Shown here piece after piece: positions 25,652 to 34,701 of a DNA stretch of 64,000 nucleotides. Under the pieces are notes generated by a model. The model was given only the letters and a program-made list of their open reading frames with translations, ran no database searches and was not told the origin of the DNA. A program made the translations under genes and the position numbers. The DNA is from UBA11574 sp963752565 (GTDB taxonomy: Bacteria > Desulfobacterota > Desulfobacteria > Desulfobacterales > UBA11574). Location: positions 1-64,000 of the forward strand of contig CAVVZC010000019.1 of the NCBI GenBank assembly GCA_963752565.1. Direction: 5' to 3'. The first letter of the stretch is position 1. Each line of letters opens with the position of its first letter.

Positions 25652-25806
25652 CTTCTTGATAAATTAAGCGAGCAGGACCTGACTTTGTAAAAGAGAATGG
25701 TCGGTATTTGGAAAGTGAAAGTAAGCTTACCGAATACACCTTTATCAAGAGCTTACCATCCAACCCCTTGACAATACTTGAACATTGAAGATATGGAGGA
25801 ATGTTC

Positions 25807-26001
25807 ATGATTAAAGTAAAAACATTTACAAGTCCCTTGAAGATATTTCATGCAAAAAATGAACTGGAAGCGCTTGATAGACGGGTAAATCGCTTTATCG
25901 AGGATAACAATGTGAACAAAATTAATTCAATAAGTGATGCCTGTACAACGGATGACAATGGCGCCACCATCGGAATTATCCGGGTCATTGCATACGAGTA
26001 A
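25807..26001 (+). CDS. Small hypothetical protein (64 aa), possibly Cse60-like
   Basis: The 64-residue product, MIKVKTFTSPLKIFHAKNEL onward, alternates a beta strand, a helix rich in charged residues (NELEALDRRVNRFIEDNN) and two strands ending IIRVIAYE. This size and layout recall the small Cse60 family (short proteins beginning MIKVKxF and ending in a hydrophobic strand), but the match is from memory and weak. The ATG at 25807 is seven bases after GGAGG; the ATG at 25801 touches the ribosome-binding site and is less likely. It is flanked by the Nfu gene (155 bases) and a kinase-like gene (100 bases). Confidence 0.6.
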   Translation: MIKVKTFTSPLKIFHAKNELEALDRRVNRFIEDNNVNKINSISDACTTDDNGATIGIIRVIAYE

Positions 26002-26101
26002 ACCGGCTTGAAACCGGTTCCGATACTGTAAAGGACTTAAAAAAGATTAACTCTGTGAAAAACACTGACGCAGGGAACCGATGGGTTAAAAGGAGGATTT
26101 C

Positions 26102-26719
26102 ATGGCAGTAATTACCATTAGCAAGGAATTTGACACTGAAGGTGAAAAGGTCGCATCGCTGGTCGCGAAAAAACTTGGTTACGAATACATCGGTAAAAAT
26201 TTAGTCGCTGATATTGCTAAAGAACTCCATATATCTAAAGGTGAAGCGGAAGCGTTTCACAAAGCTTCCCAGTCAAGAATTCTTCGTTTTGTCGATCGCT
26301 ACACCTGCTCTATTGTCCAGAAGGTGGTTGACCGTGAACACGGCTGCTTGGACGACAAGAACTACTATGAGGTCACCAAAAAGTTGGTTGAAAATGTATA
26401 TGACGCCGGTAACGTCATCATTCTTGGATGGGGAAGCCAGTGCCTCTTAAAAGAAAAACCGGATACGCTTCATGTCCGTTTGATAAAAGATAATGAACTA
26501 AAAATAAAAAAGCTCATGCAGGCTGAAAATCTGAGTCACAAAGCTGCAAAAAATTTTATTGACAGAGAAGAAGGTGATTTAAAGGCTTATATCAAACAAT
26601 ACTTTAACGAGGACTGGAATGCCGCTCACCTTTATGATCTTATTATAGATATGGGAAAAATATCGGTGGAAAAGGCCGTTGATATGATATGTGACAACGT
26701 TAAGCATAAAACCGAATGA
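26102..26719 (+). CDS. Cytidylate-kinase-like family protein
   Basis: The 205-residue protein resembles the cytidylate_kin2 family: VITISKEFDTEGEKVASLVAKKLGY is a modified P-loop region (the EFDTEGEKV stretch replaces GxxGxGK), followed by IGKNLVADIAKEL, a central DRYTCSIVQKVV helix, VIILGWGSQCLLKE and RLIKDNELKIKKLM. Such proteins share the P-loop kinase fold, but the substrate is not established and the altered P-loop makes real cytidylate kinase activity doubtful. The ATG has AAGGAGG upstream. Its neighbours (Nfu, small protein, NhaA) give no clear function. Confidence 0.72.
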   Translation: MAVITISKEFDTEGEKVASLVAKKLGYEYIGKNLVADIAKELHISKGEAEAFHKASQSRILRFVDRYTCSIVQKVVDREHGCLDDKNYYEVTKKLVENVYDAGNVIILGWGSQCLLKEKPDTLHVRLIKDNELKIKKLMQAENLSHKAAKNFIDREEGDLKAYIKQYFNEDWNAAHLYDLIIDMGKISVEKAVDMICDNVKHKTE

Positions 26720-26861
26720 TCGAAATTTAAGTATTGCCTTCCACAGTAAAAGAAGAGGACACTAAACATTTCTTTAAGGCAACTAAAAAGATTAACCATT
26801 TTGGGTGCATTTCTCTCGACATGAATACATCGCAGATTCAGCCTAAAAAGAATAAGAAATA

Positions 26862-28226
26862 ATGTCTTTAAAACATCACAAATACATGACATCCTCCCGG
26901 CAACTGGTTGCCGACCAAATTATTAAACCCTTCCAGCGGTTTTTCAGAAAAGAAGCTACCAGCAGTATATTGCTCATTGCCGCGACGATCATTGCCCTGA
27001 TTTGGATCAATTCCAGAATCGGGGAAACCTATCACAGCTTTTGGCATACCAAAGTTTCCTTTGCCTTCGGACATTTTCATATCAGCAAAACACTCGTTCA
27101 CTGGATCAATGACGGTTTCATGTCTTTGTTTTTTTTTACGGTGGGTCTCGAAATTAAACGCGAAATTCTTGTAGGAGAACTCGCGACCCCCAAAAAGGCT
27201 TTGCTGCCGGTGATTGCCGCGCTGGGAGGAATGATTGTACCCGGCCTAATCTATGTAGCATTTAATGCCGGATCACCCACCATAAGCGGATGGGGAGTTC
27301 CCGTTGCAACGGATATCGCCTTTGCTTTGGGGGCTGTGGCCGTCTTCGGCCGCAGACTACCTGTGGGCCTGAGGATCTTTCTGGCAGCCTTCGCCATTGC
27401 CGACGACCTGGGTGCGGTCGTCATTATCGCAATCTTCTATACCAAGGAAATCGTCTGGTCTTATCTTATCATCTCCCTATTTTTGATTCTCGGTCTCGCT
27501 GTCGCAAACTTCCTCTGGATACGATGGACACTGGTTTATGCAGTTCTGGGACTTGCCGTCTGGTTTTTTGTCCTGGGATCCGGCGTTCATCCCACCATCG
27601 CCGGTGTGATTGTTTCTCTTTTTGTACCGGCCCGGGGAAGGTATGATACCGACAACTTTTTGCAAAACGTAAAGAAAATAACGGAACAGTTTGAATGTGA
27701 GGAACAAAGTTGTGGGTATTCAATCCTTTTGAATCAGGAACACATGCATGCCGTTCAAGCGCTGGAAATGGCCTGCCATGATGTGGAGACACCCCTGCAG
27801 CGATTGATGCACGCCCTGCATCCATGGGTTGCATTTTTTATTCTGCCTTTTTTTGCCTTGGGGAATACCGGTTTGACCTTTCAAGGTCTCGTTTTTTCTG
27901 AATTGGTCTCAAATCCGGTAATCATCGGGATTATCTTTGGTCTGGTTTTTGGAAAGCCCATAGGAGTCATGCTATTTTCATATCTCTCGGTCAAGACCGG
28001 GATTGCTTCCTTACCCCAAGAAGTCAGGTGGTCGCATATTTTTGGAGGGGCCATGCTTGGGGGAATCGGCTTCACCATGTCTTTGTTTCTTTCCGACCTT
28101 TCATTTTCCGATTCTCAAATACTCAATTATGCAAGAATTGCGATCCTGACAGGATCCGTTCTCTCGGCGGCAATGGGTATGTCATACCTCGGGTTTATCA
28201 GCACCTCCGATCCTGATAGAGAATGA
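26862..28226 (+). CDS. nhaA: Na+/H+ antiporter NhaA
   Basis: NhaA exchanges Na+ for protons across the inner membrane. The 454-residue protein has 12 membrane segments, WINDGFMSLFFFTVGLEIKRE (about 80), VPVATDIAFALGAVAVFGRR and the essential adjacent aspartates in AIADDLGAVVIIAIFY (about 175-190), and GxPIGVMLFSYLS near the end. It is longer than the E. coli protein (388) because of a soluble insert about 265-320 that contains CEEQSCGY and two HxxxxxALE-type helices. The start is uncertain: no good ribosome-binding site precedes the ATG at 26862. Together with the GcdA-like subunit, it fits a sodium-using anaerobe. Confidence 0.93.
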   Translation: MSLKHHKYMTSSRQLVADQIIKPFQRFFRKEATSSILLIAATIIALIWINSRIGETYHSFWHTKVSFAFGHFHISKTLVHWINDGFMSLFFFTVGLEIKREILVGELATPKKALLPVIAALGGMIVPGLIYVAFNAGSPTISGWGVPVATDIAFALGAVAVFGRRLPVGLRIFLAAFAIADDLGAVVIIAIFYTKEIVWSYLIISLFLILGLAVANFLWIRWTLVYAVLGLAVWFFVLGSGVHPTIAGVIVSLFVPARGRYDTDNFLQNVKKITEQFECEEQSCGYSILLNQEHMHAVQALEMACHDVETPLQRLMHALHPWVAFFILPFFALGNTGLTFQGLVFSELVSNPVIIGIIFGLVFGKPIGVMLFSYLSVKTGIASLPQEVRWSHIFGGAMLGGIGFTMSLFLSDLSFSDSQILNYARIAILTGSVLSAAMGMSYLGFISTSDPDRE

Positions 28227-28300
28227 CGGTATGGATGAGATCTAAAAGAAAAGCATCATTTCTTAAAAATTGAGATAGGCTCTAATTGGGAGGATGTCAT

Positions 28301-29464
28301 ATGGATTTTGCGTTATCTAAAGAACTTCAGATGCTGAAAAAGGCGGTTTCTGAATTTGCGGCCAAAAAAATTGCACCCTATGCTGATGAGTGGGATGCAA
28401 AACATTATTTCCCTTACAAAGAAGCCATCAAGCCCATGGGAGAACTCGGTTTTTTTGGAACGGTCATTCCTGAAAAATATGGTGGAGAAGACATGGGTTG
28501 GCTGGCAGCCATGATTGTGACCGAAGAAATCGCAAAAGCCTCCAGTTCTCTCCGGGTTCAGATCAACATGCAGTGTCTTGGAAGCGCGTTTACCATCTGT
28601 AAATACGGGGATGAAGTCTTAAAACAAAAATACATCTCCAAATTAGTCGACGCCGAATATCTGGGCGGATTTGCCATAACAGAGCCCGATGCCGGTTCCG
28701 ATGTCATGGCCATGACATCAACCGCCGAAGACAAGGGCGACCACTGGTGCTTAAACGGTTCCAAAACCTGGATCTCCAATGCAGACGTTGCGGATGTGAT
28801 CATCTATTATGCTTATACAGATCCGGATAAGGGCACCAAAGGCCTTTCAGCCTTTGTCGTAGAACCAAAAAACTATAACGGTGTTAAAACCTCGGCTTTA
28901 GAAAAAATGGGGTCCCACTCCTCTCCCACCGGTGAAATATTTTTAACCAATACTAAGGTCCCCAAGGAGAATATCATTGGAAGGCCCGGAGACGGTGCAA
29001 GGATTCTCTTCGGGTCTCTTGACCAAACCCGGCTTTCTGCAGCCGCCGGTGCCGTTGGTGTTGCACGGGCATGTTTGGAAATATCGCTAAAATATTGCAA
29101 TGAACGCAAACAGTACGGAAAACCCATCGGCGAGTTTCAAATGAATCAGGACATGATCGCCCAGATGTCCACCGAAATTGAAGCAGCCCGTTTTTTGGTT
29201 TACAAAGCAGCCTGGGCAAAGGATCAGGGAAACCTGAACAACGGTCTCGATGTGGCACAGGCAAAATATTTTGCAGGCGAAGTCGCTACCAAATGTGCGG
29301 GCTATGCCATGCGGATTCTGGGAGCGTACGGTTATTCCACCGAATATCCGGTGGCCCGTTTTTATCGGGATACGCCAACCTATACCATGGTGGAAGGATC
29401 GGCCAATATCTGTAAATGGATTATTGCCCTGGATCAGCTCGGCATCCGAAAGGCAAACCGGTAA
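28301..29464 (+). CDS. Acyl-CoA dehydrogenase, glutaryl-CoA-dehydrogenase-like
   Basis: The 387-residue flavoprotein has all acyl-CoA dehydrogenase signatures: GGEDMGWLAAMIVTEEIAKA (about 62-80), FAITEPDAGSDVMAM (about 125-139), TWISNADVAD, QFMNQD-type helix QYGKPIGEFQMNQDMIAQM, ILGAYGYSTEYPVARFYRD and the catalytic Glu in MVEGSANICK (about 363-372). FAD and an electron-transferring flavoprotein would be used. The overall pattern is closest in memory to glutaryl-CoA and benzylsuccinyl/cyclohexenyl-type enzymes. A GcdA-type decarboxylase 13 kb away makes non-decarboxylating glutaryl-CoA dehydrogenase, as known in Desulfococcus, plausible. I chose the ATG at 28301 after GGAGG. No etf genes lie nearby. 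Confidence 0.85.
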   Translation: MDFALSKELQMLKKAVSEFAAKKIAPYADEWDAKHYFPYKEAIKPMGELGFFGTVIPEKYGGEDMGWLAAMIVTEEIAKASSSLRVQINMQCLGSAFTICKYGDEVLKQKYISKLVDAEYLGGFAITEPDAGSDVMAMTSTAEDKGDHWCLNGSKTWISNADVADVIIYYAYTDPDKGTKGLSAFVVEPKNYNGVKTSALEKMGSHSSPTGEIFLTNTKVPKENIIGRPGDGARILFGSLDQTRLSAAAGAVGVARACLEISLKYCNERKQYGKPIGEFQMNQDMIAQMSTEIEAARFLVYKAAWAKDQGNLNNGLDVAQAKYFAGEVATKCAGYAMRILGAYGYSTEYPVARFYRDTPTYTMVEGSANICKWIIALDQLGIRKANR

Positions 29465-29560
29465 ACCAAAATGCCCAATCTGGAATCGTCAAATAATCCT
29501 GCCTTACCATTCCGAAAAAAGCTGAAACGGTTAACATCGTCTTGAGTTCCAAAGGAAAAA

Positions 29561-30454
29561 TTGTTGAAAGAAACACAACCTACAAAGCCCATAACAATTA
29601 ATTATCCAAAGAACAAAAATAAGACCGCATCCCGAACCTTCCGCAAAACCATCCAATTTTATTTGATTGATTGCAAGACGCCATTGGGAAAGGCAATTGA
29701 TATTTTCATCATATTTCTCAATCTCATCATCTGCGCTATTTTTGTCATCGAGACCTATCCCGTGCCCGAGTCAGTTAAAAATTTTCTGTGGAACACAGAA
29801 CTTATCATTGTATTTTTTTTCATCGCTGAATATGTTGCACGACTTTACGGTGCAAAAAATAGACTCAAACAATTAATTGATGTTTATAGCATCGTTGACT
29901 TAATCGCCATTATACCGACCCTTTCTCTGCTTGTGCTTCCCCTGTTCGGTATTGCGCTCAACATTGGATTCTTAAGGGTAATCCGGATGATCCGTGTATT
30001 GAGGATATTCAGGTTCCTTCGGTTCACGGCAGATCCTAACTTCTTCTTTGGCACCATCACCCTTCGGTTGTTGAATTTAATCAAGCTCTTTTTAACCATA
30101 TTCATGATTTTTTTCATATCTTCCGGTCTTTTTTTCTATGTTGAAAACACGCTAAACCCACACGTTCAAACTTTCGGAGATGCGTTTTATTTCACTGTCG
30201 TAACGCTTTCGACAGTGGGATTCGGAGACATCATTCCCATGTCCGAAGCAGGAAAATGGGTCACCGTGCTAATGATACTGTCAGGTATTATTCTCATCCC
30301 CTGGCAAGTGAGCCGTATCGTCAAGGAGTGGTTACACATTGCCACAAAAAAAGAAATCATTTGTCCGAAATGCGGCCTTCGCTACCATGACGAAAATGCT
30401 TCACATTGTAAATCCTGCGGACATATTATTTACCAGGAATATAACGGGGATTAA
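29561..30454 (+). CDS. Voltage-gated-type potassium channel with C-terminal zinc ribbon
   Basis: The 297-residue protein has six membrane segments. S4 (about 140-160) carries regularly spaced arginines (LRVIRMIRVLRIFRFLRF), the voltage-sensor pattern. The pore loop has the selectivity filter TLSTVGFGD (about 216-224) and S6 follows. Instead of an RCK domain the C-terminus is a zinc ribbon with C-x2-C pairs CPKCG (about 267) and CKSCG (about 285), which could sense metal or redox state. The start is a TTG at 29561 after AAAGGA. The gene stands alone between the acyl-CoA dehydrogenase and a palindromic intergenic region. Confidence 0.88.
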   Translation: MLKETQPTKPITINYPKNKNKTASRTFRKTIQFYLIDCKTPLGKAIDIFIIFLNLIICAIFVIETYPVPESVKNFLWNTELIIVFFFIAEYVARLYGAKNRLKQLIDVYSIVDLIAIIPTLSLLVLPLFGIALNIGFLRVIRMIRVLRIFRFLRFTADPNFFFGTITLRLLNLIKLFLTIFMIFFISSGLFFYVENTLNPHVQTFGDAFYFTVVTLSTVGFGDIIPMSEAGKWVTVLMILSGIILIPWQVSRIVKEWLHIATKKEIICPKCGLRYHDENASHCKSCGHIIYQEYNGD

Positions 30455-30610
30455 CCCTATCCTAAACTGAACGTTTCAAATAGTGACAGGGTTATAAAAA
30501 AGCAACAATTATAAATAAATATACATTGCTAAAGTCGCCAATAGATTTCATCTAATCGGTGGATTTATTTAAACAAAAAATTGCCACCATTTGAAACCCT
30601 TCGGGCTTGC

Positions 30611-30698
30611 CGAGTTTCCCGAATCTGCATCGTTATGAGACATTTGCAGTAGCAGACTACGGCTGCATGTCTCATGCCTTGCATCTCCGGCAAACTCG
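30611..30698. repeat. Nested palindromic intergenic element
   Basis: An inner stem pairs ATGAGACA-TT-TGCAG (30635-30649) with CTGCATGTCTCAT (30663-30675) around a 13-base loop, and an outer CGAGTTT (30611-30617) pairs with AAACTCG (30692-30698). The 289-base gap 30455-30743 contains no coding frame. It looks like a small dispersed palindromic repeat or a structured RNA. Confidence 0.45.
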
Positions 30699-30743
30699 AC
30701 AATCGCTCAATTTAGGCCTGTCTTTCAATGGAAATTCATAAAA

Positions 30744-31430
30744 ATGGGAATTCTACTGCTTGAGGGAGGATGCGAATTTCAAGGGAAAATGGAAGAGCCG
30801 GACAGGAAAGCACTGACACTGGCCGGGGGAAAAAATGCTAAAGTTGTCATTATACCGACTGCCGCAGCACCGGACAACAATAGCAAACGAGCCGGCAATA
30901 CAGCATTGGAATGGTTTGGTACACTCGGTGCAAGAAATATTTCCGCTTTGCCGATTATAGATAAAGAATCAGCCAATGATCCGGATCTCTCGGCCGAATT
31001 GGATCGTGCAAACCTAATTTATATTCTTGGAGGGTTTCCCGGCTATCTGGATCACACCTTTAAAGAAAGTCGATGTCTGGATGCCCTTTGGCGCGCTTAT
31101 GAAAAAGGCGCTGTAATTGCAGGGAGCAGTGCGGGTGCAATGGTTTTATGTGAGTGGTATTTTGATCCTGAATATAAAAAGATAAAGAAAGGGTTTGGGA
31201 TCCAAAAAGACGTCATTTTGATTCCACACCATGATACATTTGGTCGTTCATGGCGTTTGCTATATTTTGATAAAATTTCAGACATCCGATGCATCGGCAT
31301 AGATGAACAAACAGGAATGATTCGTCAAGCCGACCGTCATCGATGGACCGTGTACGGAAAAGGTGGGGTTACGTTATATTTAAAAACGTCCATTGCGTCA
31401 TATAAGACCGGGCAAACATTTCAGTTATAA
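30744..31430 (+). CDS. Cyanophycinase-like peptidase S51-family protein
   Basis: The 228-residue protein begins with a strand (GILLLEGG), continues with VVIIPTAAAPDNN (about 34-46) and IYILGGFPGYL (about 93-103), and has the nucleophile elbow AGSSAGAMVL (about 127-136) of S51 serine peptidases (peptidase E, cyanophycinase). A His in LIPHHDTFGRS follows. The family hydrolyses beta-Asp-Arg or Asp-X dipeptides, but cyanophycin synthetase is absent, so the substrate is open. It is the first gene of the unusual 30.7-40.6 kb cluster and is followed by a second, larger S51-like protein. Confidence 0.8.
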   Translation: MGILLLEGGCEFQGKMEEPDRKALTLAGGKNAKVVIIPTAAAPDNNSKRAGNTALEWFGTLGARNISALPIIDKESANDPDLSAELDRANLIYILGGFPGYLDHTFKESRCLDALWRAYEKGAVIAGSSAGAMVLCEWYFDPEYKKIKKGFGIQKDVILIPHHDTFGRSWRLLYFDKISDIRCIGIDEQTGMIRQADRHRWTVYGKGGVTLYLKTSIASYKTGQTFQL

Positions 31431-31642
31431 AACACCTGTGACCGATGTCGCAGTTCGAAGGTTATCTTTAAGCAATAATAAAAAAGTTCTTTTTCGTGTT
31501 TTTACAATTTCGTGCTTTCGTGATAAAGATTTAATTTTTGTTCCTCGCTTTAGTTTCAGTAAAAACGGAATTTTTTTAAGCAATGATCGGTTTGTCAGGG
31601 TTAGGGTTAAACCGTTACACGCGATTTATGAGGTTTTTTTTT

Positions 31643-32905
31643 ATGTCTTCAAGAAAGGGCATGATCGTTCTGATGGGTTCCGGTGAGCTTACCCCCACAA
31701 TGGTGGAGGTGCACAAAAATATGCTTGCCCGATTTCCGGATTCTCCCACCGCTGTTTTCTTGGACACACCTGCCGGTTTTCAACTAAACGTCGATGAGAT
31801 TTCAAGAAAAGCAGTTGAGTATTTTCGTGTTCACGTTCAACAACAGCTCAACGTCGCCTCTTACAAATCCTCGGAGAATACAAGCGCATTTGAAGCAGAA
31901 ACAGCATTTCATATGCTTCGAAATGCAGATTTTGTGCTTGTGGGGCCGGGTAGTCCCACGTATGCTGTTCGTCAGCTTCAAAAAACGCCGATTCCTGAAA
32001 TTCTTGTTAATAATATTCAATCCGGTGGATGTTTGGTGGCCGCAAGTGCCGCTGCTCTTACCATGGGCCGTTTTACTCTTCCTGTGTACGAAATATACAA
32101 GGTCGGACATAAAACCCATTGGGTCGATGGGCTCGATGTTCTAGAACAATTCGGATTCAATCTGATCGTCGTTCCTCATTGGAACAATGCCGAGGGCGGA
32201 ACCCACGATACTCGATTCTGTTTTATGGGAAAACCCCGTTTTCAGCAACTTGAGACGCTTTTACCGGATAACGCGACGATCATAGGCATTGATGAACATA
32301 CCGCCTGTATCATTGATCTTAATGCCCAACGAATCGATATCCAGGGAATTGGCAATGTAACCATTCGACAAAAAGGACGTGAAATAAAATTTGGTAAAGG
32401 AGATCAAATTCCCCTTGACGTATTGGTTAAAGAAATCAATCGGGAGGATTGGGCGCCGAAAGACGTTGATGACGTCGAGCAAGCCAGTGATCCGAATCTT
32501 TCAAAAAAAAGCTTTTTAAGTAAAGTTAATGCAATAGAATCTTCTTTTCACAATGGGATGGCGAATCATGATCAAAAAGAGACAACCAATGCCCTTTTGG
32601 AATTGGACAGCGCCATTTGGATAGCGCAAAAGAATCTGGAAGATGAAGAGCGTATTTCTCAAGCGCGAGAGATCCTGAGAGATTCAATCGTGCTTTTAGG
32701 CGCCGAATTGGGGGCTTCACCCCGTCGTCTTCGAAAATATTTAGCGCCTCTTGTTGAACAAATGCTTAAATTAAGGACAAGGTTCAGAAAGGAGCAACAA
32801 TGGTCTGAGGCTGACCGCATCCGGGAGATCCTTCAACAATCCAATATTCAGGTTGAAGATACCAAGGACGGGGTCCGCTGGCATATCATTGATGAAGACA
32901 TTTAG
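31643..32905 (+). CDS. S51-like protein fused to a cysteinyl-tRNA-synthetase C-terminal (DALR-like) module
   Basis: Residues about 1-245 follow the S51/type-1 glutamine-amidotransferase-like fold: MIVLMGSGELTPTMVEVHK, LVGPGSPTYAVRQL and an altered elbow AASAAALTMG (Ser kept, Gly lost), then VVPHWNNAEGG. Residues about 290-420 look like the C-terminal helical part of cysteinyl-tRNA synthetase: an IESSFHNGMANHD helix, the ILRDSIVLLGAELG helix and the hallmark end RKEQQWSEADRIREIL, VEDTKDGVRWH. The Rossmann catalytic domain with HIGH and KMSKS is absent. The ATG at 31643 is the best start; the longer frame from 31583 lacks support. The fusion is notable because mycothiol ligase MshC is a CysS paralog and the neighbours resemble mycothiol genes. 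Confidence 0.78.
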   Translation: MSSRKGMIVLMGSGELTPTMVEVHKNMLARFPDSPTAVFLDTPAGFQLNVDEISRKAVEYFRVHVQQQLNVASYKSSENTSAFEAETAFHMLRNADFVLVGPGSPTYAVRQLQKTPIPEILVNNIQSGGCLVAASAAALTMGRFTLPVYEIYKVGHKTHWVDGLDVLEQFGFNLIVVPHWNNAEGGTHDTRFCFMGKPRFQQLETLLPDNATIIGIDEHTACIIDLNAQRIDIQGIGNVTIRQKGREIKFGKGDQIPLDVLVKEINREDWAPKDVDDVEQASDPNLSKKSFLSKVNAIESSFHNGMANHDQKETTNALLELDSAIWIAQKNLEDEERISQAREILRDSIVLLGAELGASPRRLRKYLAPLVEQMLKLRTRFRKEQQWSEADRIREILQQSNIQVEDTKDGVRWHIIDEDI

Positions 32906-33044
32906 CCCGAATATTTCATGAAAATTTTCGAGAGGCCTTTTTATTAGTAATGAAAACAGTTTTTTATTTACAATTTTGCTTCAAAAGGAACTCCGAATTA
33001 TAGAGAGAATCGAGAAATCACCGGCTCAAGGAGACGATATATTC

Positions 33045-34701
33045 ATGCAACCACACCATCAAATGAATGTTCTATGTTGCCTTTCAAAATCAAAATCCAA
33101 CCTTTCTTCACTCTTAAGGTATTTAGACAAAAATACCCCATGTTCAGGCCATCATATCGGAAAAACTTCCAGCGGATTTAAGCAAATTTCAGGTCGTTAT
33201 TACGGAGCCCGCATCAGCACACAATCCAGCCCCTAAAAATTTAGAACAATTTGTTAGATCAGGGGGGGGATGGCTGGGAGTGATCAGTCTGTTGGAATTG
33301 CCCATATCAGAACTTTTCGGTGTATCATCCGGTCCTATTGGCCTGGAATCGGAAACACGGGTCCTGTTTCAAGATATAAATCAGCCGATGGCGGACCGAT
33401 TACCCGATGCCATTTATGTGAAAGGACGATATCATCCCCTTCAGGTCCTCAAAGAAGATGTAACGACACTATTGTATGCTGATTGGCGTTATCAGCACAG
33501 TCCGGTATTGGTGTGCCGTCAGGTCGACGCCGGCCGGGTGGCATGTACAACCCTTCAAGACTTTGAAAATTCTGACTTAAAACGGATCATCTATCGGTTA
33601 TTACGAAAACTTTCAGGACAACCCGTAACTTCTGAGAACCTAAATGTCGGGATATTGGGGTACGCCCCTTCGGTAGGAGCGCTTCATGGAAACGGCGTTA
33701 ACACGACTAACGGATTTAAGCTCCACGCCGTTTGTGACTTAAATCCCCAGCGGTTGAAGATGGCAGAGCATCGATTCCCCGAGACAAAAGTATATTCAAA
33801 TGCCAAAGAATTAGCCAATGACGATGACGTAGATTTGGTCATCATCGCCACACCACCCAACAGTCATGCTAAGTTATCCCTTCAGATGATGACGAATAAA
33901 AAGCATGTGGTCTGTGAAAAACCTTTGGCACTCAATCGCAGCGAAACATACCGGATGTTGGAAATGGCTGAAAAAATGAAGGTCCATTTAAGCTGCCACC
34001 AGAACCGGCGCTTTGACCCTGACTTTACGGCGATCAAACGTGCATTGCATGAAGATCTCATTGGCGATCTTTTCTATATGGAAACGTTTGTCGGCGGGTT
34101 CTCGCACCCTTGCGGATACTGGCATTCTCACGAAGAAATCTCCGGAGGTATTTCCTATGACTGGGGCGCACATTATTTGGACTGGATTGTTGATCTTATC
34201 CCTGACCATCCGGAATTTGTCGCTGCCTTTCGTCACAAAAGGGTATGGCATGATGTAACCAATGCCGACCACGAAAGGATATGGATTAAATTTAAAGGGG
34301 GTAAGGAGGCTGAATTTATTCATTCAGATATTGCTGCTGTTCGCAAGCCCAAGTGGTACCTTTTAGGCACCAAAGGGGCAATCGTCGGACACTGGAAAGA
34401 TGTGGCCACGTATCATATCGATCCGGTCCTTTATTTTCACCAACAGAACATTCCGGCAACGGAGATGATTCCGGATATGACGCTTTTCCGGTGTCATGCT
34501 TCAGGACAAATCTTAGAGCAAAAGATGGCCATACCCGAACGAAAAGATTACGCATTCCATAAAAATCTTGCAGATCATCTGTTGACCGGTGAACCCCTGC
34601 TTTCATCTTTAATGGATTCTGTAAAAGTCGTTTCCATTTTAGAAACAGCAGCCCTGAGTGCATCAAAAGGCGGCAGCATGGAGCGATTCGATGAATTTTA
34701 G
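33045..34701 (+). CDS. ThuA-like/Gfo-Idh-MocA fusion oxidoreductase, probable frameshift in the N-terminal part
   Basis: The long frame (33280-34701) opens in the middle of a ThuA-like domain (LPISELFGVSSGP) and continues into a complete Gfo/Idh/MocA oxidoreductase: LNVGILGYAPSVGALHG (about 121), ATPPNSHAKL, the EKP motif HVVCEKPLAL (about 207-216) and an HQNRRFDPDF helix. Upstream the same domain is readable as VQAIISEKLPADLSKFQVVI, FVRSGGGWLGVI and, in another frame from an ATG at 33045, as MNVLCCLSKSKSNLSSLLRY. A single-base frame change near 33130-33145 joins them. AAGGAG precedes 33045. The enzyme probably oxidises or reduces a sugar or inositol derivative with NAD(P). The stop overlaps the next gene by 11 bases. 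If the frameshift is real, only the C-terminal part could be made. Confidence 0.72.

Noticed and set aside
31643..32905. Full MshC or cysteinyl-tRNA synthetase
   Set aside because: The catalytic Rossmann domain with HIGH and KMSKS motifs is absent; only the C-terminal module is present.
32976..33236. Separate 86-codon gene before the ThuA fusion
   Set aside because: Only its part from 33045 reads as the ThuA N-terminus; the remainder is out-of-frame sequence of the downstream domain.
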